Notes: a model not told the origin generated them from the sequence alone. Shown: positions 37,251 through 49,898, numbered from the stretch's first letter. The stretch: 64,000 nucleotides of DNA from Lobosporangium transversale (GCF_002105155.1 NW_019029030.1:1-64000); one strand, 5' to 3'. A program made the numbers and translations.

Positions 37251-39083
37251 TCATTGTTGCAAGTTAACGGTAATATATTCATGATGGACCTCTGTCGGAT
37301 ACATTGCCTCCTCGTTGTGCATGTCCACTTGTGCTCGGAGCTCTCTCACCTCCATCTCAAGCACATGGCGTTGAAATATCATCTCCTTGAGCTTTTTATA
37401 CGCCATCGCTGATAACATCTCGAACTTGTCCCGCGTGTCCTGCATGGCGACTGCTGTTCGTGTACGTGCTCGTGTCTCCGCTGCCAAATCCCGTTGCAAC
37501 ATCGCTACCTGTACTTGCAGAGCTGAATTTTGTTGCCGCAGGAAGACCAACTCTTCATTCTCTGTCATCCCTGAAACTTTAGCCACTGTTGAAAAAGTAC
37601 TGTTATTAAAAGTAGTATTAGTGGCTGCATCCAAAGTTGAGAATCCTTGGTCTTTGGTATCTGTTGCAGTAGTGGCGATAGATGTAGAAGCCATCGAGCC
37701 CTTGGTGGGGGATGACCTTGGTGGCGAAATGATCGTTGATTCACTATCCGTCGACATTCCAACGTCAGTTGTCCCAGAGACACGTCTTGAAGAACCCGTT
37801 TGTGTGGCGAATTCCTTTGCTTCGTAATCCTGGGCCAGTGACCCAAGAGGCTCAGTTTGTGTATACATGGGACGCGTAACACAGTGCTGCGTCTGGATTT
37901 GAACATGTCGTACTTTCTTCCTCGTTACGGGCTTGGGAAGGATCACTTCAGGGACTGTGGTCTTCGTCTTTGTGCTATAGCCGTTAGAACGTGTATTCCC
38001 TGTTTCCTCAAGGAGCATGCCTTTGGCTGTCTGGGCCTTGTGTTTGCTTATTCGTCCAGCTAAAGCCTTGGAAAGGGCTTCTTTGCTCAAAGGCTGCTGC
38101 GACGGCTGCTCCTGTGGCTGATCGGCGATATTGAAAGTAACTCTGGTGCTTCGCTTAGAGCCACTGTCATTGGACGATTGATATTGGCTTGATTTGGATG
38201 AATGGTGCGTCCGGGGTCTGACTACGTTAGCTGTATCGTCGGCCTGCTGACCGTTCAATTGTGTCTGAGCAGTACCGGTCTTTGTGACGTACTCTGGGTT
38301 CAATGCAAAGTTATCAAGCATGAATGGGCTACTATCCAAAATAAAATTGGAGCCTTCGCCGCTACCAGCCTGAATGGCGATAGAACGGTGCTTATCAGCC
38401 CCATTAGATACTTTGCTTGTTTCCATACTATTGTTAGTATCTGTACGTCCTTCGATGGCGGTGGTGAGCTGGATGCTGGGCTTCTTATTTAAGGTTGACT
38501 CCCGCTTTGATCCCGAGTCGTCACCAACGTTGTTGAAGTTCAGACGTTTGGGCGATGTAAGGCCTGGTAATCTTCCAACATTACTCGAGCTGAGGGAGCT
38601 GGGGACGGTGTGTGTTAACCCTGGACCTGCTCCAGCATCTTTCGAATCTTTGTAATCGACAGCAATCATGACGTACTTTTTCCCATTCGGTAGGATGGCA
38701 ACCTCGCTGCCTACCCTACTATGGGAACCAAGTGAGCTGCTAGAGCTTTGCAAGGACGGTGCCAGCACTACATTCCGGCCCCTGGTGCTTCCTCCCATGG
38801 GGAGATTAGCCTTGCGAGACCTTAACCGCTGGAGCAATGTACGTTTCTTTTTTTCATCTACGACTATACTTGAGAGAGGAGTTGTGGCTGGTGAAGATGG
38901 CGGGGGTGCGTTCTTGAAAAAGTCCACAAGGTCTTTTGTAGTCTCGCGCTGGGCCTTGTAATCGGCGCTCAAGGGATTGCAATCATCATCATCACTGTCA
39001 TTGAAGTCGATGGCGGCAGCAGCACGTGGTTGAAGGTTACGGAGATTTGATTTGCGTGTGGTACTCTGACTGGCGACATCCAT
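37251..39083 (-). CDS. Unrecognised 610-residue protein, disordered with a C-terminal coiled coil
   Basis: A single-exon frame starting at ATG 39083. Most of it is Ser/Thr-rich and predicted disordered, with basic patches (KKKRTLLQRLRSRKANLPMG; TRKKVRHVQIQTQ). Several short motifs of the form TQT repeat (IQTQH, MYTQTEPLG, FATQTG), which could be dynein-light-chain-type TQT sites. The last ~90 residues form a heptad coiled coil (LVFLRQQNSALQVQVAMLQR; VLEMEVRELRAQVDMH). The combination suggests a cytoskeletal or trafficking scaffold, but no family is recognised. The codon use and the long uninterrupted frame make it a real gene. Confidence 0.8.
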   Translation of the reverse strand: MDVASQSTTRKSNLRNLQPRAAAAIDFNDSDDDDCNPLSADYKAQRETTKDLVDFFKNAPPPSSPATTPLSSIVVDEKKKRTLLQRLRSRKANLPMGGSTRGRNVVLAPSLQSSSSSLGSHSRVGSEVAILPNGKKYVMIAVDYKDSKDAGAGPGLTHTVPSSLSSSNVGRLPGLTSPKRLNFNNVGDDSGSKRESTLNKKPSIQLTTAIEGRTDTNNSMETSKVSNGADKHRSIAIQAGSGEGSNFILDSSPFMLDNFALNPEYVTKTGTAQTQLNGQQADDTANVVRPRTHHSSKSSQYQSSNDSGSKRSTRVTFNIADQPQEQPSQQPLSKEALSKALAGRISKHKAQTAKGMLLEETGNTRSNGYSTKTKTTVPEVILPKPVTRKKVRHVQIQTQHCVTRPMYTQTEPLGSLAQDYEAKEFATQTGSSRRVSGTTDVGMSTDSESTIISPPRSSPTKGSMASTSIATTATDTKDQGFSTLDAATNTTFNNSTFSTVAKVSGMTENEELVFLRQQNSALQVQVAMLQRDLAAETRARTRTAVAMQDTRDKFEMLSAMAYKKLKEMIFQRHVLEMEVRELRAQVDMHNEEAMYPTEVHHEYITVNLQQ

Positions 39084-39755
39084 GGCGTCTGTAATACTTG
39101 ATGGATATAAGGTAGAAACTAGGTTTAGTGTCTTGCAGAGTGTATGACAAGAGAAGATCTGTATGGATGGTGGCGTCCGACCCAAGGGAGTTTTGAGGAA
39201 GTGAAACGAAAAGTTTTAAAGTTCACTTTTTTCTTGTGCAACGATGCTTCAGCTTGTGTCCCTCTGTCTCGATGTTGTGCTACAGAAGCTGGTAAGGGAC
39301 AAAAAACATCGTCCGAATAAAAAAAGATAAACAATGAGTGAGGTTACTTGTTCAGTTGAACGGAAAAAGAGATGGCGGTATTTTGTGTTCATCCGTGTGT
39401 GTGTCTGTGCATTCAACTCGAAGAAAAAAAAATATTAAAAAGCAAACCATTGGCAGTATCATGTCGGGATAAAATGAATGAGCCGCAGGCAATAAAGGAA
39501 TAAAAAAAAAAAAGAGCTGTATACTGATTTCGTAAAGAAGAATTATCATCTCTCCCTCCCAGCTTGGCCCTTGATTTCTTATTCCTTTTTCTTCTGACAT
39601 TTCTTCTTTTCCCCTGTGTGACTATAGAGCGTTGTTGGACATATTGTTATTTTAGATGGATAGGAAAGCAAAAATGTGTTGGAAATGATGAAAGACACGA
39701 AGGGGGGAGGAAAGGACGAGTAATCCAATCAAACAATAACAGCAATTAAAAAGAA

Positions 39756-39756
<1 letters not shown>

Positions 39757-39845
<89 letters not shown>
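39757..39845 (+). repeat. (AAT)n microsatellite, about 29 copies
   Basis: Uninterrupted AAT/TAA triplets. The minus strand translates as a poly-Tyr artefact. Confidence 0.98.
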
Positions 39846-42252
39846 CGGGAAAAAAATGATTATAACAAAAAGAAACAAAATCATGTCCTAAGCAATAGAC
39901 GGGAAATAAAGGAATCAAACAAGACCCGCTCCAAAGAAAAAGAAAAGAGATGAAAAAAAAAGTGCCAGTCGGTATATTATAAAGTCAAGTCAAGCCAAGC
40001 TCCTGGTGAACTCGACAGATAATTAAAAATGATAATAATAATAAAAAAGGTTCATATATGCGTCTATGGTACTTAATCTTCTGATTGCTATCTACAGTTG
40101 CATATAGGGGATGATGTATCAGTGGCAACGATCGCTTTTTTTTTTATGCTTACAGATTTAATAACGTTTTGGATGATTCGAAAAAAGCTACGCCACGTTT
40201 ACAAATGCTCAGCTGGTTGAAAGAAGAATAAATCTAAAATATAGTGGCAGATGCTGCGTGATGCATTCTCTTTTCCAGTGGTAAAATGTGGTTACAGGTA
40301 GGGACGCGAAAGAGGGTAAAATAGAAGGCAATGCAAGAATGTGGTATAAATGAAAGAAAGATAGAAAAGAATGAGAGAGAGAGAGACAGAGAGAGGAGAA
40401 GGAGGGAGAAAGAAAAAAAAAAGAAAAGTGAAAAGAGAGCAAAGTGATAGAGATGCAGGACCAATGCGACGGGGGTAGTTCAGCCAGTAAGAGCATGAAG
40501 CAGGGACAACAAGGAGCGATCGTGCTCAGAATGGGAGGGAGGAGCAGGAAAGATGAAGGAAAAAAAAAAATTAAAAAAAAAAAAAATCATCCTTGTAAAA
40601 GCACTTGTTTCTTTCCTCGGACAATGCTCTCTCTTTCACTCTCCTTCACTCTTTTTTCCTCTCTGTGGTCTGCTCTAGCCGTCCCTGCGGTAATGGCGAG
40701 CGGTATCGGGGCCTTTCTGTCATTTTTGCATAAACCACAAGGGATTAGGCAGTACACATTTGTAATATTCCTATGAATGATCTGTCTACATCCTATGTTA
40801 CAAGCACTTCTCATGATGTCTTTTGATGCATTCTGTACGATCAAGATAAGAGAGAGGTAGGGGGGAAAATTAGTGGTGAGATGATCACGGTCCTCCATGC
40901 ATGGTGTGGTTAATACCGTCAAAGCAGACTGCAGTCTTCTCTGACCGTTAAAAAAAGGCATCCTAAAAAGACACAATAATGAGCAATCGAAAAATAGTTA
41001 ATTGCGTGTTACGTTGTGGTCAATGCTCTCATTGAAGGGAGTACAAAAGAGTACCAAAAAAATATTCAAAGTTCTATTTGGTCTACATGATTCATATTTA
41101 TATAATCCAAAACGATGGAACACATCCCTAGTTGTCTTGCGGGAACATCAGGAGAAAGCGGGAAGTGTTGTATACGCTGTTGACTATCGTTCTCAGATGT
41201 GGAGTCAAGACAAACTTTGAAAGGCAAAAAAGTACAACTTCCAAACAGGGAGGTGAGGAGATAGGGAGGATGGGAGGATGGTAGAAATAGCAGTGAGCAG
41301 AGATTGAGACGTCAACAGCCCCTGGAGACTGCTCATAGATTGATTCTCCTGGTTCAGTTCCATGTGTTTGATGGTAAATGGTAGGAAAAGGTTATATCTA
41401 TTGTAAAGTACTAATCTGATCCTTCTACGGTGCAGAGCCTTCAGTGTTTCCATCTCCATTCTCTTGCACTCGACGCGTATTTTTTCTTTTTGTATCTGCT
41501 CTTAAGGGTAAATAGAGCGCTATTTTTGGGTGGTTTTTTTTTTTTTTTTTTGGTGGCGTCTAATTACGGGCGTTACTTGGCTAGGTTTGTGTTTTACGAC
41601 CTGGACTTTTTTTTTTTTTTTTTTTTTTTCTCTCTGATTCTCCCCACGACTCACGATCCGGGATCCTTATCTGCGCATTACTAGTGTCATAGGTATACAA
41701 CAAACAAACGAGTGCTTTCATGCCTTGGAACTGACATTACAGAGCAAAGGCGCGACTCTCTTTTTTTGAATGTGCCATTCCATAAGTGTCAAGAGATCAA
41801 ATCTCTCGGATGAGCCATATCCGGAGAGAGGAAATGAACATGTTTTTGTTGAGTTCCCTAATAATTTCAGTAAAAGAAAGTAGACAAGGTCGATTGCAGA
41901 ACGCGAAGGAAAATTAAAAGACACTGATGTCTACAAACAAACGTGTTCAAGGTAAAGGTCAATTAAAGTGACCCCAGTTCTCCAATCAAAGCAAGTGCGA
42001 ATGGATGGCGAATAAGTAGGTAGACGGATGTTTGTGTTTAAATGAGTCCTGGGAGTGAGAAAACTAAAATTAAAGACCAAAGTTGTGTGTAATGCGTATA
42101 TGTGATGTGTAAATGGATTCTTTCGCCGTTTTCTTTTTTTTTCTTTTTGAACATCGTGAAGGGGCTTTGTCGAACAATCATGATTCTTCTTTTGCAGGGC
42201 ACCTTTATTGTCGCCAGGCTCATTTTAAAAAAAAATGTGGGGAATGAAATGT

Positions 42253-42258
42253 TATAAA
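42253..42258 (+). promoter_or_regulatory. TATA box of homogentisate dioxygenase
   Basis: TATAAA about 130 bp before the start codon, followed by a CT-rich leader (42270-42370). Confidence 0.5.
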
Positions 42259-42385
42259 TGATCGCAACCTCCTTTCCCTCTTCCTCCTTTGCTTTACCCT
42301 CTTCACTTCAATTGCTCCTTCCTCCACACCACTCTTTCTCCACTCTCTCTATTCTACCTCCCTTAATCTTCTACATTCCACAGCC

Positions 42386-44448
42386 ATGACTGACATCAAG
42401 AACGATTACCAATACCAACCTGGCTTCGGCAATCACTTCTCATCCGAGGCTCTCCCCGATGCTCTTCCCAAGGGTAAGTAAGAAAGCCTGATTAGGGACG
42501 CATTGAAATAAGAAAAGCAGTGACATAGCATAAATATGCGAGTATAAAAAAAAAGTGAGCTTCCATGGAGGCAATGTCACGAACTCGACTTTAATTCACC
42601 CACTCATTCATTCTCATTCCAGGTCAAAACACTCCACAAGTCTGTCCTTATGGTCTCTACGCCGAGCAACTCTCTGGAACTGCTTTCACTGTTGACCGCA
42701 AGCATAACGAGAGAACGTAAGTCCATCTCTGTCACAGAGAGATGTTAAACAAAGGAATGAAATGTTGGAATGTGATTGTTGAAATGAAATGAATAACTGC
42801 ATGAATAAATGTACCGTCTTGCTAATGCACTTCCACGCATTGATGTTGCTTGGTGGATTAGCTGGCTTTACCGCATCCGCCCCTCTGTCTGTCACACACC
42901 CTATGAGGCCTTTCACAAGAAGACACACCTCGTGGGAAACTACACTGATGCAGCGAACGTTAGTGTGACTCCAAACCAATTACGTTGGTCTCCTTTTGAT
43001 CTGCCTACCGAACCCACCGACTTTGTCGAGGGTCTTCACTCGATCGCTGGTGCTGGCGATGTCGGTGTCAAGCATGGTATGGCCGTTCTCATCTACGCTG
43101 CTAACAAGAGCATGGAGGATGCTGCCTTCTACAATTCTGATGGTGACTTTCTGATCGGTAGGGAGATGTAATTACAAAATTTTACAATCATCCAATCAAG
43201 AGTGGCTTTTTTTTGTCATTCTTCTCACGCTCTTTCCTGGTATTCCAATAGTTCCCCAGCAGGGTCGCCTAGACATCACGACCGAGTTTGGAAAGATCTT
43301 GGCCCATCCTAACGAGATCTGTGTCATCCAGCGCGGCATTCGATTCTCTGTTGCTCTCCCCGATGGTCCAAGGTAAGCTTTTTTTTTTTATCAAATGATT
43401 ATGATGCAGTGTGAGAAAGTGATATCAGTCCAGAGTTACGGCCCACAATGGAAAGTGGTTTTGCTCACGATATCCTTTCCTTCTCTTAATGGTATCATAT
43501 TAGCCGTGGTTACATTTGCGAAGTATTCAACGGCACCTGGACTATTCCTGATCTCGGACCCATTGGTGCTAATGGACTCGCCAACCCCCGTGACTTCCAG
43601 ACACCCGTCGCTGCATTCTCTCAGGAGGAGAAGCCATTCCGTATAATTAACAAATATGGAGGTCAACTCTTTACCGCCAAGCAGAACCACACTCCCTTCG
43701 ATGTCGTTGCCTGGCATGGTAACTATGCTCCATTTAAGTACAACCTTGCCTTGTTCAACACCATCAACTCGGTCTCCTTTGATCACATTGTATGTTTTTA
43801 AATCAAATACCCTGGCTTTCTAGAATTGAAAAAACCTGTCTCAAGAATGCAAATGTTGACCATACTTTACTTGCTATTACTATCGATCATTAGGATCCCT
43901 CTATCTTCACCGTCCTTACTTGCAAATCTGAAAAGCCAGGTGTTGCCATTGCTGACTTTGTCATCTTCCCTCCTCGTTGGTCCGTGCAGGAGAACACTGT
44001 AAGAAATGCAACATACACGCATGCACATGTATTAAAATTTATCGTTTGAGTTAACAGCTTCGCTCATTTATTCATTATTTTTTGCACTTCTATCCTATAG
44101 TTCCGTCCCCCATACTTCCATCGCAACTGCATGTCCGAGTTTATGGGCTTGATTCACGGTACTTATGAGGCCAAGCAAGGAGGATTTGTTCCCGGTGGCG
44201 CTTCCCTCCACTCTATGATGACCCCTCATGGTCCTGATGCCCCTACATTTGATAAGGCCTCGACTGAAGAATTGAAGCCAATGTACATTGCCAAGGGCAC
44301 TCAAGCCTTCATGTTTGAGTCATCGATGCAGTTGCAGCCCACTCATTGGGCCATTAAGGAGAGTGGCAAGGTTCAGCACGACTACTTCCAGGCATGGCAG
44401 GGACTCAAGAGCAACTTTGATCCCAACTGGAAGCCCACTAAGCACTAA
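42386..44448 (+). CDS. hmgA: Homogentisate 1,2-dioxygenase
   Basis: Seven exons: 42386-42473, 42623-42716, 42862-43157, 43252-43372, 43504-43789, 43894-43998, 44101-44448, giving 445 residues, the same length as the human enzyme. Recognisable blocks run from [15 protein letters not shown] at the N-terminus to [19 protein letters not shown] near the end. The iron ligands are in place: His337 and Glu343 in [10 protein letters not shown] and His373 in MTPHGPD, two residues offset from the human numbering. The enzyme opens the aromatic ring of homogentisate to maleylacetoacetate in tyrosine and phenylalanine breakdown. The other pathway genes, often clustered with it in ascomycetes, are not in the window. 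All introns are GT-AG and 93-149 bases long. Confidence 0.97.
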
Positions 44449-45607
44449 AGCACTAATTGAATGAGGCAAACCATAATCATTTTATTTCATTCTTTCACCA
44501 TCATGCAAGCCTTATAACCCATATCTCATGGATCTGTAAATCACACTCATTCTCAAAAATCTATAGTAAATAAAATCCTTATTTCATTATGACTGTCAAT
44601 AGTCATAATGGATTGTTTATTCTAGCATGTATTGATGATCTTCTCGTTACCTATGCAAGACAAAGACGTTAGTTGTTCAAGATACCTGATGATAAACAGA
44701 CTGAGTTAAATCGAGTCCTTATTGTAATAGATTTTCACATTGTCCACGATAAAAAAGAAAAAAAGTAAAATCGTATGATTGTCTGCAACTGGTACGAATG
44801 AAGGGTCCTACCTTTTCAATGGAGCATATTACCCATGATCGGGTTTTTAAAATACAGGCAGGGAAGATCCACGACCGAGTTTATTTCCTCCGGACAATCC
44901 AGTACTAAAACAGCCGAGATTATTTATTGAACGGAAAGCCTCGGTTTTCTTCTAATTACAGCGGCATATTTTCATAGTATATATACCAAATGAATGGTTT
45001 GGCTTCTTTCCGCCCTGAAATTTGTTCTTCTTCCGCAACATGCAATGTTAAACTATTTTCACGTACAGCACAGGCGAATTGTAAAAAAAAGAGGTGATTC
45101 CTAACCAGCCAATCACATCACTTGCTCATCCCTGTCTCACCAACATTGTCCCTGTCTTGCTGCTGGACCTGGTCTGATCTGATCTACATGCCAACCGTTT
45201 CGTTAGTAAGGAGGGGAGATAGCATATCGAGAAAGAGATGGCTTCACACACATCATGCTATCATGCCATGAGTTGCCTGTTTTGCATATCTGTTAATGTG
45301 TGATCTAACCGCTGTCTTGTTGTGTGTCCGTGGTGGCTACCAGAGAAAAGAGAGTTATCAGAGCAATCAGACCATCGTCTATCAGCCAGTCAAAGTCAAG
45401 TCGGGGATCGCCTTGGGACGTTATAAATATATAAAAAAAAATCCGAGAAACTTTTTCCCTTCCCATCTCTTCTCATCTCTCTCTCTCTCTCTCTTTTTTT
45501 TTTCTTCTCATCTCTCATCTTCAACAGACCGGACCGAGCAACTTTTTTTTTTTCCTTCACCTTCCTTTCTTTCAACCTTCTCGTCTCTCGCTCGGACGTT
45601 ACAAATC
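44449..45607 (+). other. Intergenic region with CYP51 promoter
   Basis: 1.16 kb without a supported gene. The last 190 bp form the CYP51 promoter: TATAAATATATAA at 45422 followed by long CT-rich leader sequence to the ATG. A short inverted repeat at 44588-44612 (TTATGACTGTC / GTCATAA) could be part of the homogentisate dioxygenase 3' end. Confidence 0.5.
45422..45434 (+). promoter_or_regulatory. TATA box of CYP51
   Basis: TATAAATATATAA followed by ~150 bases of CT-rich DNA that runs up to the start codon. Confidence 0.6.
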
Positions 45608-46331
45608 ATGGCCGTCATTGTCCAGCTGGTTCAGGGCCTGCAGACTCTGGCAGGAAATCTCACCAATCCCGCCAACCTCACCCAGATCCTGTCAACGCTC
45701 GCCATCGGTATCGTAGTCATCCTCATCCTGATTCAAATTGCACAACGAATCAATGTTAATAAAAACGCACCACCCGAGGTCCCTTACTGGATCCCTTATC
45801 TCGGATCAGCCATTTCTTTCAGTCTCAACCCTCTCAAGTTCTATGATGATAATCGTAAAAAATATGGCGATGTCTTTACTTACACCATGGTCGGTCGCAA
45901 GTTCACGGTCTGTCTGGGTATAGAAGGAAACAACTTTGTGTTCAACGCAAAACTGGCGGATGTCTCTGCAGAAGAATCATACAAACCCTTGACCACCCCT
46001 GTGTTCGGTAAAGGTGTCGTTTACGATTGCCCCAACAACATGTTGATGGAACAAAAGAGGTTTGTCAAATGGGGAATGACCAACGATGCCTTCAGAGCCT
46101 ATGTTTCTGAAATAGAGGAGGAGACCAGGGAGTACTTCAAGCGTTGGAATAACAAGGTCGGCGGTAGAGGCGATCTCTTTACAGCCATGGGAGAATTGAT
46201 CATTAACACTGCATCGCGTACCTTGTTGGGACCTGAAATTCGTGCCCTGATGGATGAATCTGGTAAGGGCAAAAAAAAAAAAAACTCTGCAATCCTTACA
46301 ATCATTTGTAATCAATGGACTATATAACTAA

Positions 46332-46364
<33 letters not shown>

Positions 46365-47279
46365 GTTTGCAAATAATGAACAGTTGCTCAGCTTTACCAC
46401 GATCTTGATGGCGGGTTCCAACCTATCAACATGTTCTTTGAATGGCTTCCTCTGCCCTCATACTTCCGCCGTGACAATGCTCACGAAAAGATGCGCGCCA
46501 TTTTCATGAAAGTCATTGAAGAGCGCCGTGCCAACAATGTCACCAACAAGACCGATATGCTTCAATCATTGATGAACCAGACCTACAAGGATGGAACACC
46601 CTTCACTGACAGAGATGCTTGCCATTTGATGATCGCTCTTTTGATGGCTGGCCAGCATACTTCCTCCACCACAGCTACCTGGGCCCTCTTGTTCTTGGCA
46701 GAAAACCCTCAGATCCTCAAGGAGTTGGTTGAAGAGCAAAAAGATGTTCTTGGATCACTTGATGCTCCCTTGACCTTTGACCATTTGAAATCCATGACTC
46801 TGCTCGACAATGTTATCCGTGAAACTCTTCGGCTTCGCCCACCAATCATTATGATCCTTCGCAAGGTCTTGCGTCCCATTACATTTCCTGGTACTGACTA
46901 TGTGATTCCAAAGGGCAACTACATTGCTGCATCACCCATTGCTACACAAGTGGATGAGCAGTACTACAAGGACGCCACCAAGTTTGATCCTCACCGCTGG
47001 GAAACCATTGTGGAGGAGGAGACTGGTGAGACTGTTGATTATGGTTTTGGAAAGATTGCAGGTGGTGGTGCCAGGAACCCAAGTTTACCCTTCGGCGCTG
47101 GTCGTCATCGTTGCATCGGAGAGGCTTTTGCATATGTCCAGCTCAAGGCAGTGATCTCGACCTTTGTTCGCATGTACGATCTTTCGCTGACAGAGAAGGG
47201 TATGCCTGGCTCTGACTTCACAAAGATGTTTGTCCAGCCAGTTTTGCCCGTCGAGATCAACTACACACCTAGAAAGTAA
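45608..47279 (+). CDS. ERG11: Sterol 14-alpha-demethylase, cytochrome P450 CYP51
   Basis: Two exons, 45608-46262 and 46384-47279, giving 516 residues. One N-terminal membrane anchor (LSTLAIGIVVILILIQIAQR) precedes the P450 fold. The CYP51-specific substrate-contact segment FGKGVVYDCP is present. The I-helix reads AGQHTSSTTATW (~307), the K-helix is ETLR (~365), and the haem loop FGAGRHRCIG places the ligand Cys at ~462. It removes the 14-alpha-methyl of lanosterol or eburicol at the ER, using NADPH-P450 reductase; it is the azole target. The intron is 121 nt and contains A12 and T28 runs. Its product is the substrate of ERG24, encoded upstream in this window. Confidence 0.97.
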
Positions 47280-47367
47280 AGGAGAAAGGAAAAGGAAGGA
47301 TCTCTCACTTACATATAATTCATGTATACACACAACTCATACAATACGTTCATATATGCGCATCTTT

Positions 47368-47400
<33 letters not shown>

Positions 47401-48189
47401 TTGATTCATGATCACTTATTAATATCTACAAGCGATAAAGGAAAAAAAAAAAAAAAAAAAAATGCATCAATATCATCCGATTTTCAAAGTGAACTGTTGG
47501 AATACAAGCATCCTTTTGACAACAAGAGGGTTGAGATTGGAAGAAATGATTTAATCGTGGACACTCATGTGTGTATGTATAGACTATACCCTCTATTGAA
47601 CAGAATCAGTAAAGGGCTTGCCTCTGAAAGGTTTATTTATGAAGGTATAGAGATGTTTAGAGGCGTTATGGGGTTCCAAGGGAGAAGGTACTTCAACCCG
47701 TTATGGTCAGCGGTAAAGAGTGCAAAATTTTAAAGAGGAAAAAAAGGGTGCATGGCGGAAAAGATGTTTCCTGATTCAGTTGTGTATGTGATACATGGTA
47801 AACATGGTATGGTCTTTGAATCTCCCACGGTCCCATTCAGAATATTAAAGATTTTTTTTTCGCGAAAATGAAGGAGGACAGTTGCTTTGAGAGAGAGGAC
47901 AACAATTGCCATCCTGGCAATAGTGAAGTTGAAGATTAATAACCAAAAAAGGCACCGATAGTGATGATCCTTGGTTTAACATGTCGATTATATACACCCG
48001 ATGATGAACGAATACTCAATGGTAGCGTTGCATGTCTGAAATAAGCAAATTGTATAAAAAGGCCGAGAGATCAAAATGGAGGGGATTCTTTCTCTCTTTC
48101 CTTTCTCTTTTTCTTCCTTTCAACTGTTCGAGACAAACACCCATCCTATCCTTTTCCGTCCTCAAAAGATACATACACCCAATCCTACA
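47280..48189 (+). other. Intergenic region upstream of allantoicase
   Basis: 910 bp. It begins with poly(A) runs (47372-47399, 47443-47462). A plus-strand ORF at 47401-47733 starts in poly(Lys) and has no domain. The allantoicase TATA box is at 48053. Several GATAG/GATAA words are scattered here, which may matter because nitrogen-catabolic genes in fungi are often under GATA factors. Confidence 0.45.
48053..48059 (+). promoter_or_regulatory. TATA box of allantoicase
   Basis: TATAAAA followed by a CT-rich stretch and the ATG 137 bases downstream. Confidence 0.6.
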
Positions 48190-49729
48190 ATGATACACGG
48201 AACCGCTCCTAAGAACCAACGTATTGAAGCGGACAAGATCAACGAGACTTTCAAAGACTACATTGGTAGGTTTAGGAGATGATAGAGAAAATAAAAATCT
48301 GCTTGTTTCCATTACAGTCTCTGTCTTTTTTTTTTTTTTGCTTTATGTGTTGCAGCATCCTGCTGCGTCTTTTCTCTTTTATTCAATGCAAAAACAAAAC
48401 AGAAAAAAAAAATCTACTCGTCGAAGTTCTGGACAAAAATTACAAATGCAAATGCTCGATATGATCGCCTTCTTCCTTACCCCCTATTTTCCCATGCTAT
48501 TTTCCTTTGCTCAATTGTGGGCAATGCAACTTTTCCTTTGCTGTTCGTTTTGTTTGGAAATATGAATATGAATATGAATGTACATTTTATCGACGTCATG
48601 TTGGTGCAACCTTCATGTCTCGTTTGGACAATTAATTTGTATTGGCTGATTCTTTTTTTTTTTTTCCTCTAAAACATAAAACTTCAAAGATCTTGCTGTG
48701 GCGACTCGCGGAGGCAAGGTTCTCACTCAGACAGACGAATGGTTCGCAGAGGCCAAGAACCTCCTCACAGCTGCAGCACCCATCTCTCAGCCTGGCAAGT
48801 TCATTCCTACAGGTGCATGGTATGATGGCTGGGAGACCCGTCGTCATAACCCTCATTATGACTGGGCAGTGATCCAACTTGGCTACGCTGGTACGATCGC
48901 TGGGTTTGAAATCGATACTGCGTTCTTCACTGGAAACCATGCTCCGTTTGTGTCTGTAGAGGGAGTCAAGGAGACCTCAATTGAAAAGGCAGCTTCACGC
49001 ACATATGAGGAATGGGCCACGGTTGAATGGACCCCTATCCTCTCCAAGGTTGCACTTGACCCCAATACTCGCCATGGATTCAAATTAGAGGAACCAACGA
49101 AGGATTTTTACACTCACCTTCGATTCTGTATGTATCCAGATGGAGGTGTTGCTCGTCTACGTGCCTATGGAACTGTGCACATGGTTGTTCCAGAGAACAA
49201 GCACGAGATCTATGACTTGGCCTCAGCTGCTGCAGGATCTGTCGTCACAGAGTTCTCGGATGCTCATTATGGTCACCCTTCCAACATGTTGCTCCCAGGT
49301 CGTGGACATGACATGTCTGATGGATGGGAGACAAAGCGATCACGAACCCCTGGACATGTGGATTATGCAAAGATCAAATTAGGCCAACCCGGTCATGTTA
49401 CCAACATTGAGATCGATACAGCCCATTATAAAGGTAATCCACCGAAAGCAGTGACTATTGCAGGATTTGAACATGGATCAGATGAGCCAATCTTGTTGCT
49501 GGATCAGGTTCATGTGGGCCCCCACCGTCAACACTTCTTTGAGGTGGCCAGTGATTTGACAGAGAAACGAATCGCAACCATCAATGTCATCATGATCCCC
49601 GATGGCGGTATCAAGCGCGTCCGTATTTGGGGCGCCGCACAGTTACCTGCCGTACAGCCTGTTGGCTTGCCCATTGGAGTCCGTAATGAGCTGCCAGACG
49701 AACATACATGGAACGTTAAGAAGCATTAA
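48190..49729 (+). CDS. DAL2: Allantoicase
   Basis: Two exons, 48190-48265 and 48690-49729, giving 371 residues. The protein is the usual tandem duplication of the allantoicase domain. Repeat 1 has GAWYDGWETRRHNPHYDWAV and GFEIDTAFFTGNHAP; repeat 2 has DMSDGWETKRSRTPGHVDYA and NIEIDTAHYKGNPPKAV. The enzyme hydrolyses allantoate to ureidoglycolate and urea, releasing nitrogen from purines. The long first intron (424 nt) separates a 25-codon leader from the body. Its 3' border at AAAG/ATCTTGC was fixed by the conserved TQTDEWFAEAKNLL. No other purine-degradation gene is adjacent. Confidence 0.95.
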
Positions 49730-49898
49730 ACAACCCCTATCTTCTTTTTTTTATTCACTTGATTAAAAAAGAAAGAAAAATTTATATATATATTACACAG
49801 TTTCCACGAATATTTACAGTATAGAGTGCTCAAAGCTGTGTTCTTAATTTGTTATTGGATGCATTCCCCAAATGTGTTTTATACGCTAATGGAAGCGC

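Larger units (their letters stand above)
39084..42385. other. 3.3 kb gene-poor region with microsatellites
   Basis: No supported gene. It holds an AAT repeat (39757-39845), A/T homopolymers, GAGA-rich DNA (40330-40450) and poly(T) blocks (41535-41552, 41607-41629). ORFs of 60-130 codons on both strands lack domains and splice context. The left end is the upstream region of the minus-strand gene at 37251; the last ~150 bp is the homogentisate dioxygenase promoter. Confidence 0.6.

Noticed and set aside
40470-40510. Possible tRNA (GGGGGTAGTTCAGCCAGTAAGAGC)-like stretch
   Set aside because: No B box or closing stem downstream.
47401-47733. 110-codon ORF after CYP51
   Set aside because: Begins in poly(Lys) and shows no domain; probably a chance frame.
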